Origin: Malachius bipustulatus
Taxonomy: Eukaryota; Arthropoda; Insecta; Coleoptera; Melyridae
Direction of reading: 5' to 3'
NCBI GenBank assembly: GCA_910589415.1
Contig: OU342632.1
Span: 41,839,341-41,903,340 of the forward strand
DNA: 64,000 nt
Shown here: positions 26,501 through 38,500 of the stretch, one piece after another
How positions within the stretch are numbered: position 1 is the first letter of the stretch
Layout of the letters: the number at the start of each line of letters is the position of its first letter
Program-made: the position numbers and the translations under genes
The notes under the pieces: generated by a model
What the model was told of the DNA's origin: nothing
The model's database searches: none
The model's input: the letters and a program-made list of their open reading frames with translations, nothing else

Positions 26501-29500
26501 TTATATTTTCAGGTATGATGTTCCCATACCGGATCCAAACAACATGAACGGGGAGAAACGAGTGGTGTCTCCGGCACTGTCGAATGCGACGAGCGCCGAT
26601 CGAGGGGTGTCGACAACGCCCGTCGGCAGCAGCATATACTGTTTCTTATGCGGCCTGCATTCCGAATTCACCTTGGCCAGAGTGATCTACAGCAGATCGA
26701 GAGGTATGAACTGCTCCCGACACTGATTGATCGAAGATTTTACTGAAACGAACCGTTATTCGCAGGTCGCAGTGCCCCTAATTTCCCGTTTATTGCCCGA
26801 CACAAGAGCCATCCGAATGCGGAACAGCTGAAAGATAACGGGTCCGCTCTTGTGTGCACTTTTTGTTACCACACGCTTGTGAATCAGTGGAGGCGTTACG
26901 AGGGTTTAGGTAACGCTGCGCCTAGTGCCGAAGACCGGGAGTACAATATCCGTGATTACTGCTGTCTGGTCTGTGGAATTACGACGTACAGGAAGAGAGT
27001 TAGAGCTCTGTTGATTAAGGTTAGGATTCGCTTTTAAAATAATAATTAGTTTTATTTATTGTACCTTGTACCTATGATTGTCTCACAAAAAAATGTTATC
27101 ACCACAACAAGAAGGCTTAAATTTTGTGAAATTCTATTGGTAGCTATATTGGGAGCAATTATTTCTTTGCGAATATTGTTGCACAGCTGTTTTCGTAACG
27201 AGAATTGTATTGACGTTGAAGATGATGCAATCGTAGAGTAAATGTCACCATACACATGTTGAGCTGCGTTTTAATAAAAGTTTGGAACAGAAGATATATT
27301 TTAATTAATAAAATCACTTCAAAACTTCCATTTGTTGTGTTAAATTATCTGTTGGAAAGTAACCTTGACTTTGTCTTACCATTATTATTAATTAATGTTT
27401 TCGGAATAATTACGATTTATTCCCACATATCCTTATAGGATGTTTCAACTCTTGCCGATATAAAATATCTCTCTCAGAACGATAACTCACGGGTGACTTC
27501 TTCACATCTAATGTTATCAAGAGTTTGCAACGGAAAAGACCAGGTCATGTATTAATAACCTCCACGAGAAAATTTTTATCAAGGTCTCCACAGATCATTT
27601 AAGATCCACTGACATTACGGGTAATTGCTAGATGTTTTTCGTATTTTATAGGCTTCGAACTGATTAATGTCGCATTCGATCTACATTGCTGATTACTCAG
27701 GAAAACAAAGCTACTTAGAAGCTGCTATATCTTGAATCTAAACATGGTTATTTTCAAAACATTGCTCTGTTGCAATGGTTTTGTTCCAAATTGATCAATA
27801 ATTGTGTAAATATAAATAGGTTGATTCGATAGGAAACTCCTATATTTGGGAGAACAGAACAGAATTGGTGTACCTAAATAAAGAAAGAATTTCTAATACA
27901 CCTCTATTGAGAGAAACAGGGTACTATGACCCCTTGAAAATATACCCCTGAACATGTTTTTATGGTGGATGGAAAAGAAGTAAAGTATTATAATAAGAGC
28001 GGGTGACTTCGAATAAATTTTTGATTTTTTTCCAACTATTTTGAAGGTTTATTTTGGAATAACAGACTATGAAAAAAGCATATATTATGAATATCTATAA
28101 CCTTTGCCTATATACTACAGTAAAACTTTTTGTGATAGCCCTTTATTTTAATTTTTGTTTAATTGTTATTTTCCGAAGCCGTCTTCAGTTTGCTGGTGAC
28201 TTCGGACATAAGGGAATGATCGGAAATGATGTCCAATCAACTTTGGACATCACTTTGACAAAAAAAATCTGTAGGAATTGAAAAAACAGCGTTTGCAAGA
28301 AAATTAACAATTTTTCAGTCATTTATTTATGCATACCATGTTCTTTAATCACTTTGGTGTTTTTTCGAGACTGAAAATCATTTGTTGTAGCTGCTCTTCC
28401 CACCTTTACATCAACACGTTTTTGCCTTGTTTTGGCTCTTGGCTCTAGTGTACTTGTTTCTTTTACGAAATCTACAATCGTTTTCTCCAGCAAATTATCC
28501 ATTCCATTTTCCGCGTTGTTCTGTAGACCTTTTGGGAGCCTGTTAAAACATTCTTGAGGATTTAACGGCCTTATTCAACATGCCCTGAATCCCGATGTAA
28601 CATTGTTCTTCGATGATACCTCTATGCCTTCTAGGGTTTTTCATAATAGCATTGGGAAATTTGACTTTTGAAATGAAGCTTTCTTTTTCATCTTAAACTC
28701 ACTCAATATGCTACGCTACTTCTTTTTAAGGAGTGCAAAATGGATTCAGTAGTCCAGTCTTTTAGGTACTAATTTTGTTAAATGTGACGAAAAACAAACT
28801 CAAAACTAAACTGGAATTTTAAACAATTAAATCCATGAAACCCCATTTGCCCCAATAATAAAAAATAAATGTTCACCACTGAGCAAAAGTTTATTGCGGA
28901 AGCTCGCAATTAAATGCACAGAGGGTAATAAACTGATGACTCAACCACACATCAACTAATAAGCATTAAACTGTAACAAAAATTTTGACTCAATAAATAT
29001 CACAAAATTATTTAATTGAATTGATGGTAGGGAAATGATTTTATACTTCGATAGCTTCTAGAAAGGTCCCTATCAAAACTGCTGACATAACTGGACGTGA
29101 AAGTTCCTCTCCTCGCTCTCAACGCTCTCTTTTCTAACCGGCTGTCAACATCAACCTATAGCCCCAGATCAAAATTGTTGGCAGTAGCTGACAACACTAA
29201 AAAAGCAATTTCAAGGGAGCGGCAAGCGGAAAAATTTACTGGAAACGTATAAGTGTCTGCTTAATTGCCGCTTCTCCGAAATGACTTTTTTTGGTAATGT
29301 CAGTTACTGCCAACAATTTTGATCTGGGACTTTAGTCTTCCTAAATCAACCTAACCTTTTCGTGTAACTTGAAATAAAAATTCTGTCACAAATACAGCTC
29401 AAATAATAAATAATTATTTTCACGGTAGGACATAGTACTATTATGGCACAAATCAATTCTGGAAACCCAAAACATCCTTGGTTTTATTAAAAAGAAATAC

Positions 29501-32500
29501 TTTACTGCTTTACTAATATAAATGAAATTAATTTTTTTTTATTAATACTCGTAATGACAAATAAAAACAAAAACATTACAACACCCTTCAGTTTGGACCC
29601 ATCTGAACAAAGTTTAGTAAATTTTATCACCTCATCTTCTTGAGCATAAAAAATATCAACAAAAATCTGCAAAATCTAATTCTAAGATCACCAGTTTCTC
29701 TGAGATATTGATAAAGAAACATTTTCGGTGGTATACTTTTTTAAGAAAGTATTGTTTTAAGAAATAATTACCCTGTACAGTGACCAATAAATACAAAACA
29801 TCTACAAACAGCAAAATATAATAAAACAATAAAACATTTTATAAAGCCTTAATAAAACAATCAAATTTAGAGATACATTTAGGAATAAGTACAGAATAAA
29901 TAGATAATAATTGAAGTGGTTGTCATGGTTACAAAAATGCATCATTTGTAGGATTTTCCATTCTTGAAGTTTCACCGACAACCAGAGAACGCTCTGTTAT
30001 TGGAGAACGGCGAGTTTGCTGTGGTTTGCCTTGACTGTTACGAAACTCTGCGAACTCAGAGTTTGGAGTACGAGCGATGGGGCCTGCCGGTGGACAAACG
30101 CCAGTACAACTGGATCACGCAGCCACCACCGCCAGAGGACAGTCCCGAGGTTACCGTTGCCAGGCTACCAAGCGGGCAAAGAAGTGATAAAGTGGTGAGT
30201 GATTAAGTCTATTTTTTATTTTCATGGACTCTCCCTAAGTCACAATTGAAGAGGAACGATTAAGTTGATTACGCGGTTATTTGTTACTTACTACATAGAA
30301 TAGTTGCTAAATTAATTTAAGGTTAATTCAAATAGTTTAGCTCTAAAAATATTAGCTTAGGTGTATTAGCTTTTTTTGCTCTAATTCCATATAAAAGTAG
30401 ACATTTTCTTTCAAAATATTGAAAATTGAAAATCTGCTGAAAGAGAATTGATGTAAAACAGGTACAGTGGAGTCTCAGTGAAGTTAATTCAAGTCTCATT
30501 AATTGGAACTTTCATAAAATCTGAGCCAAAAATACAATTTTCACTTTCTTAATTATTATTTTAAAAAAATATAATTTATAATAATTTGGATCTGATTATT
30601 ATTTAAACTGTTCACAACTATTATTGACCGTTTTATTTCTTTTGAAAGAAATAAATTTACCTTTTGGCACTTTTAATATGTATAATAATAATTATAACTT
30701 TGTGAATTTCCTGACTCAATTTAATTATTTGTCAAAGTCAAAAAAAAAGGGCGACCATATAAAATAATAAATACTTTTTAAAATTTGTGCAGGGGGTACC
30801 AACACTAACTGGACCGCAGTTTGGTGTTGGTAGCATGTCCACATAAATAAAAAAATTACTTTAGTTGTGTATTTAATTTGATTTTTTACTTCTTTTTTTA
30901 ATCTTCATATTTCTTTTACAGGTTCCTCCAAATTTTATCCCAAAAATAACGAGGAAGAGTTCTCCAAAAAGTATGGAGAAAAAAATCAACAAGGTCGATT
31001 CTAGTGGTAAGTTTAATTTTTTTCCCTGTTAGGAAGAATTCATTTTAATCTTGAGTGTACAAATGTCTGGATGATTTCTAGATAAAATCTCAATTATATT
31101 TTGTTGTTTTGACTTGCATGATTTTTTTTTTAAATTTTAATTTGTTGATTTTCTAAGTACAAGTTGTATTTGGTGACTCAAATGTTAGTAACATTTTTTT
31201 ATGAACAAAACTCATGGTTCTAAAAAAAAATTTACTTCAATCCCACTTGTTTTTGTTTCATTTGGTTGCATAATGAAGGTAAGGTATTATATAAAATAAT
31301 CACTAGGTTTTCAACTACGCTCTAATGTCTTTATTTCAAGAAGCCCTAAGCATTCTAAGCATGTGTGATTAAAATATTTCTTGTGTTATTTTACAAGGAA
31401 GAATTAGTATTATAGGCCTCCTTAAATTTCAGCTCTACATTATTTAATCTAATTATATCTCATTTTTATGAGGTGTTGTTTTGAAACTGACATTTTTATT
31501 AAAACCTCTTTATTTCTTATTTATGGTTCGCTTCAATTGAAATTAATATTTCGAAAAGGTCAGATATACTTTCTGATTTTACTGTTTTGCGTCTGCATTC
31601 AGTGTGCTATTTGTCATTTTCGCACTTGGTAGTTATATTTTTTAATATTTGAAAAATTAAAGGGCTTAGGAGCTTTTTCATTGTGAATTACCGGCCAATA
31701 TGGAGTTACTTGGTGAATTTTCTATTACAATATTCACATTATTTATTCAAAAATTATTATCAGTAAATTGAAAAATCAGGAGTAAAATGTTTTTCTCAGT
31801 TTCTGTAAACAAAATATTTTCTTTGATCCTTTAGTAGACAGCCAAATTATTGAGGTGTTTTTTTTTTTTTTAATTTGGACTCCCTCCTCGCCCTCAGGTG
31901 AATTTACCCTATGATTTTTTAAATAATTTAAGTAATTAGTAAATTAGACAATATTTTAATATTGTCTATCCCCAGACTTGATTTTGCAATTCAAATTGTT
32001 ATCTGTTATAATAAAATGCAGGATATGGATTTTATTCTCTTAATAAAAAATTTGAGGCCCTTTAAGTGAGATTTTGCAGGACCTCCTCCCCCGTTTTGAA
32101 CTTACATAATGAACCCACGCTTACAATATACCTGCCATATGATATGATGATGTACATATCGAAAGTAAGTGGTAAAATTTTCCTCGATTACAGTCATTAA
32201 CTGGAAAGTTGCGGCAGGTTCTTGTTGGTATTGTATACGAATTCTACCATATGTAAGAAGATCTGTCTACCGTTATTTTATTGTTTGTAATCAATTTCAT
32301 TCTCGGCACACGTCGAGTGAGATTGTGTCGGTCTGAAATATGGACTCAACGTTCATGAGAGTGGGCTATCTCAGATCGTAAGCACAGAACTAGAAGTGAC
32401 TAGAACAGCCAATAGCCACACAAATAAAAACAGTGAGCGTTTTCCAGCCGTCTTTTCCAATTACAAGCTAATCAAATCAATGTAACACTCAACAACGGCA

Positions 32501-35500
32501 GTGTTGAGTGTTAACCAGTAATTAGAGTGGTAAACAATAATTCGTAATGTCAAGTGAAAAGGGACGGCCAGGGCTCTGCGTCCACCCAACCACTCCAGTG
32601 TCCCAGAACAGTGCACCAGTACTGCAGTATCCGTCGGCCGTCGCTTTCCGTTTCAGAGCAGCGTTCCTGCTTCGAGGGCAAATATGAAGTACCTACCTAC
32701 ATAAGTAAACCGGACCTGGTTGAGAGCAGTCAGTACCTAGTACCTATTTATTTACAAGAGTGGATTTTTATTCCACATGGGACATCAGAGAATAAAGGGG
32801 TTAGAAAGATTAGAAAGAAAAAATAAAGAAAGAGGGGTTTATAAAATGTACCTACCTATAATATTTGTTGAAATAAGTTGAAAGAAGTGTCTAGTCTTTC
32901 ACTTTCATACCTGAATATCGATTTTTTATGAATGAAAAAAAAACCTACCTATACATACCTACCCTTAAAGTAATAATAATAATTGTGAAATTGTAATTTG
33001 TAATTTTGTTTTTTTTATTAAAAAGGGCAGTGGACATACTCATTACTAATTTATCTCTACTATTTACTTATATTATTATAGGTACCCACCTGTCATAAAT
33101 TAAAAAAAAAATTAAAATAAATATTAATTCATATCAGCAGGTTGAAATGCATCCATCATATTATTATTATGCACTTATTAAAAGTTATTTTATAAGTTAA
33201 TATTGAATTGCATTATTAAAAAACTCACACTCAAAATTTTATCAATTAAGGAAGGATGTAAACCTAAAAAATAATACGAAAGTTTGCCAGTTTAACCGGT
33301 AGAACTCTTGCAGTTAACTTTATCAGCAGATAGGCAAAGTTATCTGGCTACTTTCACCCACCTAACCAAGCTAAAAATAGCTTTATAAAACCGAAAAGTA
33401 AGATTAACCATGCAAACTGCGAGTTAAAGTTATCTGGCAGTTAAAAAGTTAACCTTGAGAGCTGAAAAAAGCACATGTTGCTTTTTTAACCGGCAGAGGC
33501 AGATAGGGACTAACTCCGAGTTATCTCTCTTAACCAGCGTTTATAATATTGGCTGTAAGTATATTAAAAAAAAAAACAATTTATTTATGTTTCCCTTAAA
33601 GCTTTTGAAGTCATTGTGTAACCTTTGTGTATTGTTTCCAAAAGTAAAAAAAAAACATTAAAAGTTTTAATAATTGTGTTTGAAGAAAAAATTTCTCAGC
33701 CAAAATTACTTTCTCAGGGGCCCTGGGGCGCTGCCGTGGAAGTAGATACTTCCCAGCTGTTCCAAAATCCTTTATTTTTAAAGAAATATGTAGAATTATT
33801 GAATTCTAACAAAATATCAAGACATGAAAAATTTTACTTAAAAAAAAAAAATTGGGAAACATGATTAATTTTTGTTTAATTAGATAGATAAGATAGCCAA
33901 CCATAGGGCATTTTATCCACTCTCATGAGCAAGGAAGTTAATTTTCTGTGATCTAGGTTTGGGTAAGGGATTTTTTTTTGCACTTTTCTTGTTTCTCTGT
34001 GAAACATTTAATAAATAAATTACTTTTTTATCAAATTAATTGTTTGTTTAATGAATAATAATTGAAAACACTCTTGAGGGAGCAGCAGCTTTATAAAAAG
34101 TTTTGCAAGCAAAACAAATTATTATCGAATCAGGGGACCGACAATAATAACATAATGACATCCTATACTGTGACAGACAGTTCATTGCAGATTAAAAATT
34201 AAATGTGTTGAGTGTGAACATAAGGGCAACAACTGTCCTCAACTGTGAAAGCAATGCTAATAGAGGACAATGTTACGAATGAGCATAAAATATAAGTTGT
34301 GCCTATATTTTTCTTTATCTTCTAAGCTCTTTATGTTGAAATTTTATTAACAGCCTTGAGAGTATAGAATAAGGGAACAAAATAAAGCCAAACTATTAGT
34401 TGAACTCAGTAGTCATGAGGTAGAGAGAGCCACGAAATTTTCCTGTTTAGAGTGATAGGGTTAAAGTACTGCGCAAAGGGGGATCTAAATTAATTAAATT
34501 TATATTTTTGTGCTTTTGATGTACAAATCTACTTTTTGAACACTCGAATTATTGCTCGAGTTATTATTTTTTTTACCTAGAGTTGTTCCATTGCTTGCAT
34601 TTGTTTCCCACTTGAAATCTCATCGACATATTCATCATTGATAGAAAAAGGGCATGCTTTTCTTGTATTTTCGTCTCCCTTTTGATTTTATGGCCTAGGA
34701 GGTTGATATATTGCTTGATCAACATATTAGAGTCAATTTTGAATGTAGGTGTTTGATTTTTCTTGAATGTTTGAGATGTTTGTATTGTGACTACTATGAT
34801 TATGAGGGCAACATAAAAGTACATTTGTGTATTGCTGTAAAACGGAAACAATTTAGACATTGACATTAATGTCATAATTACATCGTTTTTGAACAAAACA
34901 ATAAAACTGTATTTCTGTATTTTTTTACTTCAATAAAACTTTTATTTAATAAAAGCTCAAGAAAGTCAATTCATGTCTCAATGAACTTTAATTCTTTTAA
35001 GTATAATAGAGAAATATTTCATACCGGGTGTCTCCCTTTTCCCTGTATAAAATTTAGGGAATCAATCAGTGGTGTGCAGTTAAAAAAGTTCTGGACTAAG
35101 AAGTGAGACTTGACACAAAAAATAGGAACATCCTGTATTCCAGTGTTTGTAAGACTAGATGAGTTTATTCGTCTTGGCAATAGAAGTAGCTGGTGGTGAA
35201 ATTCCCAAGTTGGTCATTTAATTTATTTCTTACTTCTGAACAATGTGTATTTGGTTGATTCGCTTTTAAAGGCTGTACATCATGAAAAGGGTGCATATTT
35301 TAGATATACAGTGTGTCCCCGTAAAAGTGAAACAACTCTTATAAAAAATAAAATGTTCTCAATTTGAATTTTATTTTTTTAGTGTTCAGCCCTGCTTGCT
35401 TGAAGACGAATTTCTAACATTAAATTGGTTTTCAAAAATCAAGCAGACCTTGAAAATTTTCAAAAAATCGTTTTTTTCTATGGAGCAAAATTCATTTTTG

Positions 35501-38500
35501 TAGCAAATATGACGAGAAGTTATTAAAAAAAAGCTGTTTAGAATCAACATTTAGGCCTCTATACCAAATTTCAAATTATCGGCCAACAATGATTTTTTTT
35601 TAGATAGCCGTCAAATAATGTTGACATTTTTCCATCAATATGCGAATTAAAAATGGCACATTATTTCTCTCTATTTGTCAGCGTGCGTGAAGTATTTCGC
35701 GACCTAGAGCGACAATTATTTTGTGCACAACACAACATAAGATTTGTATAGAAATCTTGTACATACTTGTTTCCCTAGCAACAAAGCAACAATAAACTTG
35801 GAACTAAATTAAAAATTTTCCTGCGTCATTTTTATGATTTTAATTTCGATTTTTTCGCTTAGGTATCTATAATCTGTCTAAAAATTTTTGTATGCAACTC
35901 GGGCGCGAAATTATGGTGCTTTCGAATGAGTTTTTGTCTTGGCTTTTGCCTCAGCAAAAAGTTTTCATTCTCAAGCTAAGTACATAGGTATACTTAGTAT
36001 AAATTAAATTAAATTAGTATAGATACTTGTTTATGTTTATTTCACAAATCCAAGAATTTTATTTAGGTAAAACTTATTAAATTATTCAAAAATATTGGCC
36101 CATTGATTTGAAATTTTCTATTTTGTCTGAATGTTGAACAATTTTTTTATAACATTTCGTTATATTTGCTACATAGAAGGAAGTTCACTCACATACATAA
36201 AAGAAGTTTTTTTATGTGAAAATTTCCAATGCATACTTTATTTTTTAAAATTAATAATATGTTAGCAATTAGTCTTTAACCAAGCACCCCAAAATTAATA
36301 ATTTAGGTTGAACCCCAAAAATAATAATGCAAATTAGAAATGCATATCTTTTATAAGAGTTGTTTCACCTATCCGGGAACACACTGTAGATAATTCCCGT
36401 TAAATTTTGCTATTTTTACCTAAAAAAGTCTTGAAATAATTACAAAAAATCCTTAAAACTGACAATTATTTTGGTTGTGAGAGCGAAAAGACATCCCAGG
36501 ACGAAATTATCGCCAAGTATATTTTTTAGCATATTTTTTTGGAAATTAAAAAATTAATTTTATAATTGAAATCAACATTTAAATTTTGCCTGCATCCACA
36601 CATATATTTATAATACTCGTATTATTTATTTTACGCATTTTTTTGCGATTTTTTCCCGGATTCTCGTTCCATTCCCCGACGATCCTCTGTTTAAATCACC
36701 CAGTATAACGGTGCAAATCACGTCCGGTTGACGGATTATCACCGCCGCGGCCATCCCCGTGGGCGGGGGCCGCAAAATCAAGTATCGCGGGTCGGCGGCT
36801 TGGGGCTGCGCTTGTCAATAAACGCCTCTTTGCGGTGTCACACGCCCAGCGCCCCCGCCGCCCCACCGGAGACTGCTGACAAATTCGCCGTGTTGCCGCA
36901 TTAGACGCTTTAGGTATAAATTTGGGGTTTGATTATTGGCTAGTGACTTTTTTCAATTTATCTGTAGGGTTTCGAATTTTTTTTTGTAAAATCGTGTGAT
37001 ATCATAATTATTAGTCTCATTATTTTTTTTATGTGGGTACAGAGTGTTCCTTAATGTCATGTCAATACTAAAGGAGGTATTTTAGAAATGAAAGACCATA
37101 TGTCTAAACAAAGTAGGTACCATAATTTGGATTCGATTTTAGGCTACTGATAATTATTTAGATGAGAGCCTGTTTTCAAAATTTTTGCCCACAAATAATC
37201 CGTTTCTTGTGCACATTTTAAAAATCACGGTCAATTTTGTGCAAAAGAATGAAGAAAAAACAGCGGTGCCCCGGTGTAGGTACTATTTTTCCTCCAAAAG
37301 TATTCGGTTTTGATTGCCGTTTTTTTTGAGCGTAAAATTGGCAAAAAAAATACATTCAGCATGTGCCAGTTTACAGTAGTAGAGTAAGTTTTAACATTTT
37401 TGTGATCATGTTGCATTACAAAAAACTTGCATTGGTTCCTACGTTGTGGAATATATTGCAAACGGTGCGTCCTATACAACAAAAACGTAAAATTACTTCT
37501 CTATACAAAACGGGGTATCTACAAAAAATATCAAATTTGCATTAAAAGCAGTGGCGTAAAAATTATTTAGAAAAAAAGATAACGACATACCCAGATCTCC
37601 GCCACTGGATTGAATAATGTTTCTTTGGGAACATCAAGTCCATAAATATTCAAAATTAATAAAAATCATCGAGGAAGGCTGATTTATTTTTTATGAAAAC
37701 AGACCTTAAAACTCGAGTGGTGCAACAAAATTTGTAAATATTGACAAGTCAGTATCGATTTACGGGCTCGGAGGCCGTTAGCGCGATTGTTTTGTGACCA
37801 CCACTTTACCCACAAAATACTTTTTAAGCTGGCTTTGGAGTTTATTTTTTTATTTTTTATTTAATGTCAATAGTTAGTTCCAAAAATACCTATTAGGTGT
37901 TCCTTTCAACAAATTTGCTACAAAATTCGATTTTAAGGACAAGTTTCGCTTGCAATCAAATTCATATGGCACCATTAGAATTTGGGGCAAGCACTGCGAG
38001 TCCCTAATCAAACCTCAAAGCTTCTCAATAGCGTAGCTAAGCTACATCGTCGCGGGCCTAGATTAAAGTTTTTTGCGTGCCCCCCATAAATTTCTCGCGG
38101 GTCCCTCATATTTCGTGACCTTCTTGTCCGCTCTAAAAAGGCGGAGTTATTTTTTTTAACTTTAAAAGTCCTGTTGCCGTGACTATGAAGAAGTGCCAGT
38201 GGCGTAGCATTCGTTGGCAACATTTTACGAACCCCCATCAGATATTTACCTGAATATTGTTTTAAAAACGTAGACTGTTTCCCCTGAATCCTCGGAACCA
38301 CTTCATAGATACGCCACTGGTGACGATCCCGACTTCTGCATACGGCCTCATAACATTACCTAATGGAGTGATTAAGAGTTCTGTCAAATAAACCAAAATT
38401 GGTGGTTAAAAATTATTAGGGATTTATTTACTGTCAGGCTAGAGACTTTCGTCTTTAAAATCTGGCATCATCGCCCTCTCCTCTCGTCCGCTCGCTATAC

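Noticed and set aside
32554..32826. 90-codon frame after the hairpin
   Set aside because: Low-complexity, runs into a CTACC-rich stretch, no motif and no supporting splice sites.
38008..38301. 97-codon minus-strand frame
   Set aside because: Overlaps a repeat with CCAGTGGCGTA ends; no protein family recognised and no splice context.
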